A stretch of DNA of 64,000 bases, taken from positions 61,241,444 to 61,305,443 of the forward strand of contig NC_081832.1 in the NCBI RefSeq assembly GCF_030867095.1. The letters run 5' to 3'. The notes under the pieces were generated by a model. The model had not been told where the DNA came from, made no database searches, and saw nothing but the letters and a program-made list of their open reading frames with translations. Shown one piece after another: positions 12,135-23,275 of this stretch. Position 1 is the stretch's first letter, and the number at the start of each line of letters is the position of its first letter. Position numbers and translations under genes: made by a program. Source of the stretch: Alligator mississippiensis. Lineage: Eukaryota > Chordata > Crocodylia > Alligatoridae.

Positions 12135-15124
12135 CTCCCAAAGCTGTGATGTCTGCATTAAATCAGCCAGCATATGGTGGTCTGGCTGCATGTCATTTGT
12201 AGAGAGTTCATTTTGGTACCTTCTGGGCCATCAATTTGTCCAATAGCCACCTATGAATCATATGACCCTAGTTTCATAAAACTTCCCTTCATTCTTTTTC
12301 TATTCCTGTTTGCCACACTTACATATTACTTCGCATCTCTAATCAGACTCTAGTAGCCTTGCAGAGGTCTGAACTGTTCCTTAGTCTGATTTAGTCCAGC
12401 CAAATTACTGCTGCTGGCATAACTGTGTTCACTGAAGATCTGAAAAGATCACATCCCCAGCCAACAGGGCAATGCCAGAAAAATCCCCCATCTGGACTCA
12501 CCTATATCAATAGAAGAGGGCTTCTGCCAGCAAACCTACTCTCATTTGGGGAGGCAGTGTAAGGATACCACTAAAAAAATCCATTATCTGCCATATGACA
12601 CGTCTCTACCAAGGGGCTATGCCGTTATAGTTAGGCCAGCCGTGCTAAGGCAACAACAGCCCCATAATGTGAACAGACTCTGTGTACATACAGCACCTAA
12701 TTCAGCAAAATTCTGATCCTGCCTGGGACCTCTGGGCACTACACCACACTATATGTACTGATAACAAGTGTGGAAATGTTGAAATCATCCATGACAGGGT
12801 CAACCATCCTTATTGGCCCTGTAGTATCCGATGACCTGTAAACCAGGTCATACAGCATCATTACATTTTACAAGTAGGTCTCAAACCCACATCTATGTTT
12901 ATTTTCCTGTCCCAGTGTCTTAGCTACTTCATTATTTAACACACTGATACATAATATCCATGCCCAAAAGGACAACAAGTGAATTAAAATGCAGTTGAAA
13001 GCAGAGGAGGATCTGTACAGATTCCATCTCTTCAGTATGTAGTGAGACAAGGGTTCTGCTAGAGGAGACTTGCATGGTTTGTTGAATTTTGTAAAGTTAA
13101 ATGGTGGTTACATTTTGAAAGAACTCAGTTCCTGAAAATGGAATGGTATGGGAGAATATGATTTTTATGTTTCTTGTATTGTACCTTTAAAGGATCGCCA
13201 ATGACACTTTAATAAACATTTCTTAATAATATGTATTGTTATTATTTTTTTGAACGTTCTAGCAGTCTAATATTTCGGGGAATTTTTCTGGTGAATTACA
13301 ACACAGTCACCACAAGAGGGAAGCAGAGCTTCATAAGTTTCATTTTTATTTCCTTAGGCTTCTAGGATAAATCCAAAATAGTACATTTTGACCACTAGAA
13401 AAGCTACTATTTCTCTGACAACTGCACCAGCCACTCACTAAATCAATCAGAAAGTTGAAAATGGCAGGAGCTAGAGTGATTGTGGATTAAGAAACTCATT
13501 CTGATTTCAGAATTCCTTGCAAAAGTCAGAATGTATTAAAACTAAGGTATTTTCAAAGCCAGAAGAATCAGCAAAGCTATTGTGAAACATAAAATGAAAG
13601 CTGACAGTCCACATGCTAGCTGTCCTAACATGCCATCTCTCACACTGACACCCACCAGCCAATAGCTACTACTTTATGGTATATTTGTAGCACTCCTCGA
13701 ACCAAACAATCTAGAAAATTAGTCTGTAAATTCTTGATTTCTATGCTGTGCAAGAAACGGAATTGTATGCATAAAAATGTTTGACCATATTAGCTGCTCA
13801 AATTATAGCAATGTTTTAAATACAGAAAAATAAATATTTGATAAATATGATCTTATAAAACTCTTTTTAAAGTGTAAAATGAACAGTGAAATATCTTTTT
13901 CCATTATACAGACAGACTGGTAAGTTTCCCTGCTGAGTTTTCAGCCTAAAAGGCAAAAGATTTTCATGGGCCTTGCTAAACATACAGGCTTTGAGATGAG
14001 CGACTAACCAATGCTAAAGTTTTCCGAGTTAAAAAAATCTGGAATATCACCAGGAACTTAGGGATGTTTCAGTTCTACTCTTTTGTTTCATCCTGTCCAT
14101 TCATGACTTTTGAAAAGTAGAAGTCCAAAAAGGAATGGAGGCAATTCTGTGGGAATCTACAATGGAATCTACCTCAAGCCACCTAGATTCCTGTTGAAGA
14201 GGTCCGACGCAACAAGGAACCCCTGCATGTTTAACAACTCTTCTGACCAGTCCTAGGAAACTCCTTTCCTACAAGCTCATAGCAAGGACAGACACTGCAC
14301 AGAGCCCCAGCCTGCAGAAAGACTTAAAATATCATGACTTCTGTTTGAACAGAATGGATTAACACAGCAGAAGACCTGCAAAAATAGATCATGCATCAAC
14401 CTCTTTCTTCCTCCAGTTTCTAAATATTTTGGGCTCTGTGTGTGGGTCTGAAAAGGAGCAGTAGATAAGAAAACTGCTCTCCATTGCTTTGCATACCCCA
14501 CCAATCTGTGGACATTTCCTCACGCTGTATCTGCTGTGAAATTGCCCTATGCTCTTTCTGAATGAAGTGGCTGGACCACTGAAAATCCATGGGAGCAAGG
14601 CTATCAAGGGAGCTCTGTTATGAGAAATGAGAGGTGCCTAGGTAGTAAGATGTAAGCACGTAGACATGCTGCAGCCAGCTGCGATGTCCTGACAACCGCT
14701 GAGTTTCCTGAAACAGTTTGGGATGACTGTCCATTATGAAAATTATCCTCATTGCTGATTCTATGAGAATGGAGTAAACTCAGCCCAATATGACTGGATG
14801 ATTTAGAAAATCTCTGGGTGGTCCAGGTTCTGAAGGTTTACCTGCCACTTTTGCCATCTCCAGGGTTTTTCAGGACAATGTAGTTTGGCACAGAGACACG
14901 TTAATTATTGGAATGGGAGATAGTATTCTAGAAACTACATCTAAATAGGTAAGCTGTTTGCCCTGTATGGTAGAACGGAGAGTAACTTTCCACACATCCT
15001 CATTATTACGAGGAAAGAAAACAAAATAGAGGTAAGTAAATGTAGTGACAAGCTAGATATCCTGGGACTCTAAGAAGGATGGTCCCAAATTACACCAAAC
15101 TTCTATTGCACTCAGTGAAGTTGT
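12135..15124. other. Intergenic, mostly unique
   Basis: About 3 kb without named repeats. Near 13195-13240 'ctttaataaacatttctta' looks like a polyadenylation site and could end the 3' UTR of an upstream gene, but no coding sequence supports this. Confidence 0.45.
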
Positions 15125-15255
15125 GTTCATTTTCTGGCTCTACCACAGACTTTCTGTGTGCCTTAAGCAAGTCTGCTAATCTCTTTGCCTCAGTTTCCCA
15201 CTTATAAAGATTAATTCTCTACAGTCTAGTGTTGATGTGTGGGTTAGATGCTGCA
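15125..15255 (+). mobile_element. MIR-type SINE relic
   Basis: 'Ctggctctaccacagactt', 'tgtgtgccttaagcaagtct' and 'tctttgcctcagtttcccac' match the central MIR core in order. Ends are unclear. Confidence 0.6.
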
Positions 15256-15697
15256 GTCATGGGTGCCATAGAAAAGCCTCTAAATAAAAAATCAATATGC
15301 TGATGCACAAGACATAACTTTGATCACTGGTGCAATTTGTCAGCATCTCATATTTGTTCCTACGCAAAGATGAATCATCAGAGAACAAGGATTTATCATT
15401 TTCTATCACCAATGTGATGGCAAAAACACCATCATTCACTGCAAGCAAACTGTAGGTCCAGGTTGGAAAAGGAAGATTGGCAGTTCATACAAAATATGTT
15501 AATGTGTAAAAAATACTCTTGCAATATAGAAATCCCAGGCTGCCTAGGGACTTTACAGAAGTCTCAGTGCTGTACTCCAGGAGCACTTGGGTAGCAATGT
15601 TACAACTGAGATTCATCTTTTACAAAAACAGAGACTCCCTAGCACTCATACCAAGGGCAAAATCTCTTTTAGCAGTTATCTCTACAAACATTAGGAC

Positions 15698-16196
15698 CAC
15701 AGGGGTGCATCTACATGTGCATATTAATGAGACAGAATAAGCTCCAGCACTTATTGTGCCGGAGTTTATTTTTCCGAGGCGCCATGTTTACAAGTATGCC
15801 TGAACCGCAGCACATCGGGCTGGGTCAGAGAAGCCCCGGCTGGAAGGAGACCCAGGGGGTCACCCTGCCAGCCCAGAGCTGCTCTGACCCATCTCAATGT
15901 GCTGCAGAGGGGCTGGCTGGAGCACAAGTGTACTCTAGTGCAGGGCTAGCCAGCAGGCAGCCCCCACACTGAAGCACCCTCGTGCCCCAGCCATCCTTGT
16001 CAGCATCTACACACACAGTGCTGCAGAGTAAAATACTCTGCAGAAGGACAGTATTTGTATTTACAAGTACTACCCTGCTGCAGGGTTTATTAATTTACTC
16101 CAGCCTAATGGCCCTGCGTGTGTAGACACCAAGACAGTTACTGAAGAGCTAATTAGTCTGCTCCCCAGGAAATGTCTTGTGTAGACATGCTCTAGA
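15698..16196. mobile_element. PIF/Harbinger-like MITE (Chompy-like)
   Basis: It starts 'ggggtgcatctacatgtgca' and ends 'tgtgtagacatgctctag', imperfect inverted ends of the same 'GTGYRTCTACACRTGC' style as the larger element at 43.0 kb. Inside are nested hairpins such as 'ctgcagagtaaaatactctg' near 16022 and 'ctccagcacttattgtgccggag'-like near 15742. No transposase frame. Family naming is from recollection of crocodilian Chompy elements. Confidence 0.6.
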
Positions 16197-17898
16197 TGAA
16201 CAATAATGATTCTGTCTAGTATAGAGCAGTTAAACATATATGCACTAATTTAACACTTACTTAACATTCCTGGTCTCTAAAACACCATTGGCAGTTAACA
16301 ACTTAGGAAGAATATGAAGTAAATAATTCTAATCATATTCTTGAAAGGTATATAGATAAATTAGCTGACCTGTAAAAATAGAGAAACTGAATTAGAGATG
16401 TGGCCTGTAGAGAGTTAGTCTGTGGCCAAACCAGGATTAGCGTACAGGCATTCTTTAGCCTGCATTTCAAATTTTGGTCCATGCCTCTCATAAACCATAT
16501 GGGTGGACAGCATAACATAACATACTCTTCAGAACAGAATTTCTGTTGTGAACCAATCATTGTTGAGTCGCCTGTGATCTATTTTAAAAATATACCTAAA
16601 AGTATAGAGGTCACATGCATCTTGGGTTAACTGTGCCTTCACTACTTTGTTCAGAAGACTATTTCAAGACTTCAATGCTTAATGTGTTCATCTAATTTCC
16701 AGTCTAAATTTGGTCATTCATGATCAGGTTTGTGCAATCGATTTTTATACAATATTATCTATTAACTTATATTGCTCTTTCCCTTCCCTGATATTTATAC
16801 CTCAAATATACTTGTTAAATTGACACCTGTTCTAGTCTGAATTACACTTTAACATAGGTACGTTGGTACATAATTGGGAGATCTGCTTCTGTTTGAGATT
16901 TTAAGTATTCACAGACGCATTGTTTTAAAGGTCACCAAGTTTTCCTTTAAAAAGACACAAATGCAAAAAAAATCCAGAATTATGTTTGTTCATAGATGTG
17001 TTTTTTTAATTGCAGTGAATTTCCATCCCAGAAATGTCTGTGGTTTTCTAATGATGAAGACTATCTCCAGAATGTTATTTTTAAACACGTGAAATAAGTT
17101 AGTCAGTAGTTTTGTTTCTATTATTTTCTTTGTCAGAAATGCAGCAGACTTCCTCCTTGCACAACACAATTTGCAAGGATCCTAATTTTCAGGCTGGGTT
17201 CATCAGATTTTTTTTGCACTGTTGCCACCAACTATGTTCTGGATTACATCTGATTTCTTTTAAAGAGCTGCAATGCATCTTGTGGCATACATATCCATAA
17301 TTCTCCAAGCTCATTGTGAGGCTGGAACTGAAATGATGTAATCCCAATAGGCATGCAAAACCAAACAAACAGGTTTTTTTCCTCACAGGAATGAAGGTAG
17401 ATGCTGATTAATTCAGAAGGTGATGCTGATGAATTTTTGAATGTTTAATTGGAAGTGACAGGTTATTAACTCAGATTCAGGATTTAATACATACAGACCA
17501 TCAGTGGGAAGTACAGTAGATGTCTTTGTATGTGTTTGGACATGTGACATCTTATTGTGTGAATCTGATTATTATGAAACTAAACAGAAATGAAGGCAAA
17601 GAGGGGGCTTGGGGGAGCAGAGGACCCTTCGATAGAAAAGTAAAAGCATTTATAAGTCTAGCTAATCTTGCTACTCTCCCGATATGACTACCACAAAACA
17701 ATATTATATCATAAAAGTAAGAGGGAAGAAACATAAAAAGGCCTAGTGTGCTTATTTTTTAATGTTCTAAATAAAAACATCTATAGAAATAAATTACTCT
17801 AATTACTCTTATCTGTTAATACACATACAGTATACCACACACATCTTTTTGTGCTACAAGCTAACACTTACGTGTGCTCCATGTATAGAGCCACTGTA
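16197..17898. other. Intergenic, nothing recognised
   Basis: AT-rich and unique-looking; frames of 60-76 codons have no known motifs. Confidence 0.5.
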
Positions 17899-17900
17899 TA

Positions 17901-18544
17901 CAGGTTTCCCTCGCCAACCAGAGTTTTGCCAACCACCGTTTTGAGAATCCACACTTAATATGCTGTATACCATGATATACAGTTTTGAGTAACCACGGTT
18001 TTCTGTGGCCTTGCATCAGCCTGCCAACTGTGTGAGGGGGCGGGGTGCTTGCACGTGGCGGCCACCGCACACCACACCGCTTCCCTATGGCCAGTCGTGG
18101 CTCCGCAGGCTCCTGACCGTCCAATCACACGCTGCTGGAGGCGGGCACAAAACACACCTACCCCACCATTCAGACAGGTGGGTGCGGGGAGGTGCCATGA
18201 TGTGCTGCATGGGCCAGTGGCACCTGGCGTGTCCCTCCTCTTCCCCCGGGTAAGAAGTAAACGCACCAGGGGTGACCCCCCTGCTGTGCCCCAAACACAC
18301 TCGTCCCCACCCACCCACGCATACCCACTATGACCTAAGTACCCCTAGGGGTATGCGTACCCCCAGTTGACAACCCCTGTATTAGTGGTAAATAAACATT
18401 TTTATACACTGTATGTTGCTTTATTATTCATATTCAAGTCCCTAACCACATTTTTCCCATAAGCCTTTTGTCTTACCAACCACAGTTTTGCCAACCACGG
18501 GAACTTTCAGAAACCTAACCTCCATGGATGGCGAAGGAAACCTG
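17901..18544. mobile_element. Tigger-like (pogo, Tc1/mariner) transposon
   Basis: The left end 'caggtttccctcgccaacca' and right end 'tggcgaaggaaacctg' are inverted repeats flanked by TA on both sides (17899-17900, 18545-18546), the mariner-type target duplication. Internal 'ccaaccacggtttt' motifs repeat in both orientations. There is no transposase, so it is non-autonomous. A fragment of another transposon sits inside, ending at 18379. Confidence 0.85.
18016..18379 (-). mobile_element. hAT fragment nested in the Tigger
   Basis: Reading minus from 18379, it begins 'caggggttgtcaactggggg' and continues 'tacccctaggggtacttag', matching the left end of the complete hAT at 26391. Further in it is GC-rich and includes cacgtggc/gtggctccg motifs shared with that copy. 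Its other end and an 8-base duplication could not be found, so it may be truncated; the boundary near 18016 is a guess. Confidence 0.6.
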
Positions 18545-18782
18545 TATTTTCTTTAGAGTATTTAAATGTCTTTTGTTTGTAGCACCATCTCCATTCAGCC
18601 CAAGTGTGGAATACAAAATACCTTCAACTAGGTATGTGGAACTGCACCCATGTTACGTCTGAGAATCTAGTCTCTTTGTTTTTAACCAGCACGATTAGCA
18701 GAAAAATTGAGTCACTTAAGCAGAATCATTGGATTTTATTAGCTGCACAAACAAATGATATAAGGAAGAGTTGCAGGGGTTT

Positions 18783-18910
18783 GGGTTGTAGCCGTGTTGG
18801 TCTAAGGACATAGGCAGACAAGACTCCTTGGGTGAATTTGATATCTATTATTAGACCAACCCAAATGGTTGGAGAATAGTTATTAAGCAAGCTTTCGGGT
18901 TCAAAGAGTT
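18783..18910 (-). mobile_element. Penelope-like fragment (truncated before the hammerhead core)
   Basis: 'Gtagccgtgttggtctaagg', 'aggcagacaagactccttg', 'ttattagaccaacccaaatg' and 'aagctttcgggttcaa' match the outer arm of the element at 51.3-52.2 kb base for base over most of its length. It breaks off within the region that carries the GAAA half of the hammerhead-like core. Confidence 0.6.
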
Positions 18911-18982
18911 GGCGCTTGGTGGTTGGAGCACAGAACAGGGAATATCCGAGTTCAGTTCTTCACTGAGCTGCTGGCAAGGATT

Positions 18983-19162
18983 TCTTTAGGGTGATATCTT
19001 TTATTGGACCAACTCTGTAGCTGAGATAAAGTTAGACAAGCAAGACGTTCTTCGAATGCAAGACATTCTTCCTCAGGTCTCACATTTGAATGTCTTGCAT
19101 TCGAAAGCTTGTCTAACTTTGTCCCAACTACACAGTCCGCCCAAGAAAAGACATCACCCTAA
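18983..19162. mobile_element. Penelope-like inverted pair with hammerhead-like motif
   Basis: The left arm 'gggtgatatcttttattgga'...'gttagacaagc' is mirrored by a right arm 'gcttgtctaac'...'aaaagacatcacccta'. A perfect 15-base inverted repeat, GAATGCAAGACATTC (19054-19068) and its reverse complement (19088-19102), lies near the centre. On the minus strand the left arm reads CTGAGGA, a gaatg-tcttg-cattc hairpin, then GAAG; the right arm keeps GAAAGC. These fit a decayed hammerhead core. It lies about 700 bases before the UBTD2 CpG island. Confidence 0.6.
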
Positions 19163-19585
19163 CACATCCTGACTTTTCACGTAACTTTTGGACCATCACA
19201 GCTACAACACTCTTGCACTACTCGTCACCGAGCTGCTGCTATCCGGCATCCACGAACTCGGTGAGACTGGGAGCGCTCCTGGGTTCCTTGCTCGGGCAGT
19301 GCTCCACCGAGCAACAAACCCTGCGTGTCGTGTCGTGTCCCCTCTGGCTCTCCCGCAAACTCCCTGGCAATGGCACCACCGGCTCGGTTTTGTTTTCCGT
19401 TTGTAATTACGTTTTCCGTATTCCAAGCCAAATTAGCCCAAACACATTCCAAATCCACGAGTCAGCCCAGAACCACGAGTGGCCCTGCTGCTGGCAAACC
19501 CCCTCTGCCCCCATCTGAGGCTTCAGACGTTTCCAAAACCTCTGGCGGGCGCTGTACTCGCGGGCCCAAACCCGGAGCCGTGGCC

Positions 19586-19603
19586 CACGTGTGGGGGCAC
19601 GTG
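19586..19603. promoter_or_regulatory. Pair of CACGTG E-boxes upstream of the UBTD2 island
   Basis: Two perfect CACGTG palindromes lie at 19586-19591 and 19598-19603, 12 bases apart, about 420 bases before the UBTD2 start codon and just outside the densest CpG region. E-boxes of this form bind MYC/MAX, USF and MiT/TFE factors in vertebrates. Function is inferred only from spacing and position. Confidence 0.4.
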
Positions 19604-19779
19604 GCATCCTTCAGTCACCGTGCCAGGAAGCATGGTGAATTGTATCGGCAGCCGTTGAGAGTTATGAATCCAAAAAACCACGATCTGAGCCCACACGACG
19701 CCGCCGTCCTCACGGGGCAGAGACGGGCTCTCGAGGGCCTCTTGCGGGGGGGGGGGTTCAAAAGGGCCGGCGGCGCACT

Positions 19780-20350
19780 GAGGTGAGGAGCACACTCGTG
19801 CAGCGGGACCCGGGCGCAGCGGCCCGGAGCCGCGCCTCGGCCCCGTCTCCCCACCGTGCTCCGGCGCCTGCGGCCCGGGGGGCGGGGCCGGGCGAGGGGC
19901 GGGGCCGGCGCAGCGCGGGGGGCGGGCGCGGCGGCGGCGGCAGGAGGCGGCCCCGCAGCCATCGCGCCTGCCCGGCCGGCGGCGGCGGAGCTCGGGCGAG
20001 CGGCGGGTCTGCGGCCCCATGGGCGGGTGTGTGGGCTCCCACCACGACTCCTCGGGCAGCCTCAACGAGACCTCGGACGGCACCGGAGGTGAGCGGTGGC
20101 CGGGCCGGGCCGGGCTGGGCCGGACCGGGCCGGGCCTGCCCCCTCCGCGGCTTGGGCCTGAGGGAGCTCCCCGCACCCGCCCGCCTCACGGCAACTTCTC
20201 CCGGGCCCGGCAACTTCGCCGCCCCCTCCCGCCCTGCGAGCAGGTGCCCTCCTTGCTGCGGGGCGGCCCCACAGACTCGTCCTGTCTTGCCAGGACTGAG
20301 CCCCCGTCCCCGCCACGCCGCTGTCTCGCCTCGGCGCAGTCCAAGCTGAG
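19780..20350 (+). promoter_or_regulatory. UBTD2: CpG-island promoter of UBTD2
   Basis: About 570 bases are very rich in G+C and CpG, in sharp contrast to the AT-rich surroundings. They contain GC boxes of the GGGCGGGG type, for example near 19880 and 19897, and GCGGCG runs up to the start codon. No TATA box is visible. This is the usual layout of a vertebrate housekeeping promoter with dispersed start sites. The 5' UTR probably begins somewhere in 19.85-20.0 kb, but the sequence does not fix the start site. A long antisense open frame across the island is a composition effect. Confidence 0.8.
20019..20088 (+). CDS. UBTD2: UBTD2 coding exon 1 (ubiquitin domain-containing protein 2, N-terminus)
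   Basis: The exon encodes 23 codons plus one base, MGGCVGSHHDSSGSLNETSDGTG, and then meets a splice donor (GGAG|GTGAGC) at 20089. From memory, vertebrate UBTD2 begins MGGCVG..HDSSGSLNENS.GTGVALGRNQPLKK, and the leftover G at the exon end would supply the first base of the next Val codon, which fits. The paralogue UBTD1 starts MGNCVGRQRR and fits poorly. The full protein is about 234 residues, with a UBTD1/2-type N-terminal domain and a C-terminal ubiquitin-like fold; only the N-terminal tail is here. The family is linked to ubiquitin-conjugating enzymes. Gly2 and Cys4 match an N-myristoylation/palmitoylation pattern (inference). The start codon lies in a CpG island with G at +4 but C at -3. 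The remaining exons were not found and presumably lie beyond 64 kb. Confidence 0.9.
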
Positions 20351-22000
20351 GCCGTCCCGTCCCGTCCCCCCCCACTTAAATCCTTGCTGTCCAGTCATGA
20401 CACCCGCCGTGTTCCCGTGTCGAGCGGGGAAGCGGCGAGTCCTCCGTGTCTCTCCGGTTACATGCACGCCTGCGTCATGCGAGTGCTGCTGCAGCATGGA
20501 GCAGCTTCTTCTCTTTATTCTTTGAACTTTTCGGTTTAAAAAAAAAAAAAAAAAGGAAGGAAGGAAGGAAGAAAAAGAGACAGGAGGGGATTAGAAATGA
20601 CCTGTTGGCTCCCCCGAATGGTTTCGGCGGTGGAGCGGTGTTGTTCTTCGCAGCAAATGATGGGCAGCTTTGTTCGCTGGTCCCATGTGATGGGGCGTTC
20701 TTCGCGGCGGTGCCGTTTTACACGGCGTGTGCAAAGTAGCAAAGTGACAGTGCTTTGACGTAGCTGTCTATAATGACAGGAGCTCTGTGAGCTGGGGGTG
20801 CGTGGCCACAAATGCTTAAATATTTAGAAGTATTTAGGATTTTTGTCTCGTGGCGCCATTTAAATAAAGAGGTGGCTCGCGCTGTAGATACTCTTTTCAA
20901 ACTTTCGGAGAAATGAGTTATGTAATAAACTCACCCACACCAAGCTAGCGATGGCCAGTTGACAAATGGTTGTAGAAAGGAGAGAGACAGGTTCATGTGG
21001 AAAGAACGGCAACAAACTTATCATAGGGCTCTTATGGTTATTATCAGATGTGGATTTTTCAGCACACGCATTCTGGGTTGTCCGTCGAGACCCACACCAG
21101 TAGCCAGGCATTATGAGGTGAAACAGTTTCATAGAAACACCCTTAACTGCTTACTTTTCCCTCAGCCATAATAATTAGTGGATTAGCTACAGTATCAGCC
21201 AAACGTAATGCCATGTTATTACAGTCTCAATGATAGCATATAAAACAGGCAATTTCAACGGAATTGCTGAAACCCAGAGTCCCGGATCTACTTGTTAAGA
21301 GCTTGCTTCTACATGTGGTTACATAGCATGCACCCTTATTTATTTGGGTAAGTAAACTTCTGTGCATTGGTGCATTAATACAGCAGCTGTATTTTCCAGG
21401 ATGTGCAAATGCAAAGCACATATTGCAGGGCTCACTGTCTCATACTCGAAGGATAATGTACTTTGAGGCTTTTTCTCTAAAGTGATATCTGATGCGATTT
21501 TCAGCTAAACTGTGCGCTGCTTGGGACTAATCTAAAAGAAACTATCTACTATTAGAAGTTGCGTATTTTGAAATGTTAACTCAGGTTTTCTGTCGTTTAA
21601 AATAGACATAGGTAATCTGGAAGTGCCTCAAAAGATCTGTAATGACTGTAACTTGCAGCATCTGATGTCGGAGACCAACTTTCTCATTTCTTTTTTAAAT
21701 GTAAAACCTTTATAAAATGTGCGAAATATTAAATCGGACTCCTCGTAGTTCAGGGAGGGGACAGGACTCTTATGATTTGAGACATCTAAAGCAAAACTGG
21801 CCAAAGCATAAGGGAATATGATTGAAAGAAGAATACAAGACTAGAAGGGGGATGGAACCAGGTAGGCCTTTAAAGCATTTCTGTCTCTAATTTTCCATTC
21901 TGTGATCTAGTACAGTGTATCAGCTTTCAGCCCAGTGCAAGTGAATGGGGCCGGATCATAAACCCCAGGAAAACAGTTTAGAACTGAAACATTCCGTTTT
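20351..22000 (+). other. UBTD2: Intron 1, promoter-proximal part
   Basis: G+C falls steadily away from the island. Apart from the poly(A)/(GGAA) run there is no recognisable repeat or exon. Confidence 0.5.
20538..20575. repeat. Poly(A) followed by (GGAA)n
   Basis: About 18 A then four GGAA units, just inside intron 1. It could be a SINE or retrocopy tail, but nothing upstream looks like one; simple repeat. Confidence 0.8.
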
Positions 22001-22008
22001 AACTAGAG

Positions 22009-22369
22009 CAGTTGTTTTCAACCTTTTTTTTTCATTTACAGACTCCTAAAACTTTTTGAATGGAGGTGCAGACCCCTTTGAATTGTAAGTGTGGGTATTC
22101 ACATACTTTTGATTGATCATAGTTATCTGTTGTGAACTCCTTAGACCAGTGGTTTTCATCCCCAGGGGTCTGCAGACTATATCTAAGGGGTCTGTGAAAG
22201 ATGGCTATGATCACTCAAAATATGTGAATACCCACATTTACAATGCCAAGGAGTCCATACCTCCATTCGAATTTTTTTAGGAGTCTACAGGTGAAAACCA
22301 CTGCCTCAGCCATAGTCTACAGTACAGATCCCCAGTGGTTTTCAGTGGATCACAAGTTGAAAACCACTG
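22009..22369. mobile_element. hAT transposon with exact 8-base target duplication
   Basis: Ends 'cagttgttttcaacc' and 'gttgaaaaccactg' are inverted repeats. Both flanks are AACTAGAG (22001-22008 and 22370-22377). There is no transposase. A second copy of the same family sits inside it in the opposite orientation. Confidence 0.85.
22147..22303. mobile_element. hAT copy nested inside the 22.0-kb hAT
   Basis: Ends 'cagtggttttcatcc' and 'ggtgaaaaccactg', with flanks CCTTAGAC and CCTCAGCC (6 of 8 match). Its 3' part (near 22200-22295) is the reverse complement of the outer element's 5' part (near 22040-22130), so related copies now form a large imperfect palindrome. Confidence 0.65.
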
Positions 22370-23275
22370 AACTAGAGCATTTCCAGGGTTCAAAAAGATA
22401 CTTTACTTTTGCAGTGCTTTATCCTTTCTTGAAAAGTTTCTTATTTAATTAACCTTGCCAGTGATCAGGCCAGTTAGCTAGTAATAAGTGTTTGCTGCTG
22501 GAGGACTCTTGGGGTCAGATCTTGAATTTATTTACTATAACCTGACTCTCTTCCATGAGAGTTAGGGGAGTTTTGCTGTGAATGAGATCCAGATCTTCCT
22601 CTCTCTTTGTGTTCTTCTGAGTTGTGTTAGCAGTCCCTAGCATTTTCAGATGGGTATCCCTTGCTACTCAGTCAGGATACTAGAATGGCTTGACCGAATA
22701 CCATTCCTTTTTCTTCTAATGCTGACGCATTTCAAGGGCAGTGAGAGATTTACAAATAGCTAGTTCTCAGGGTAAAGGCAGCAAAGTGGGTGTATATTGC
22801 ACAATTCACTGACTAAAGTATTGGCGTATTTCTTGTTATGCATGAAGGCTTGTAGCTTGCTTCTGCTCACATGGTCTTCAGCAGAGGTAGGAGCTGGCTG
22901 TTAATAATATCTGGTTATCAGCAGATGATGATGTCCCTGTTTTGTTGAAAAAGCAAACGTTCCTGTCCAGGTTGTTTCCAGCTTTTTCAGTATGACTGCT
23001 CTTATAGAACCGTAACAATAGGCAGCAATTTATAATCGTAAAAATGTTAAGCATAAAACAACATTGTTACCCTGAAGTGTTCGCTGACTAATAGCCAGAG
23101 AAGTTCCAAGAGGATCCTTCTTAGCACTGCTGATGGCAGGCTTTGTTCAACAGGTGCCTTTTCATATCCCTTTAGATATATGCTAAACGGGATGGCGTGC
23201 TAAATAAACACAAGATACCTTTTTCTCTTTATCATCCTTTAGTATCTTTCAGGATCCAGAGCCCAAACATTTCCT

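Noticed and set aside
20019-20088. UBTD1 rather than UBTD2
   Set aside because: UBTD1 lacks the HDSSGSLNE..GTG segment; the exon matches the UBTD2 N-terminus.
19523-20375. 217- and 205-codon antisense frames across the CpG island
   Set aside because: Arg/Pro/Ala-rich reading of GC-rich promoter DNA; antisense to UBTD2 exon 1, with no recognisable protein.
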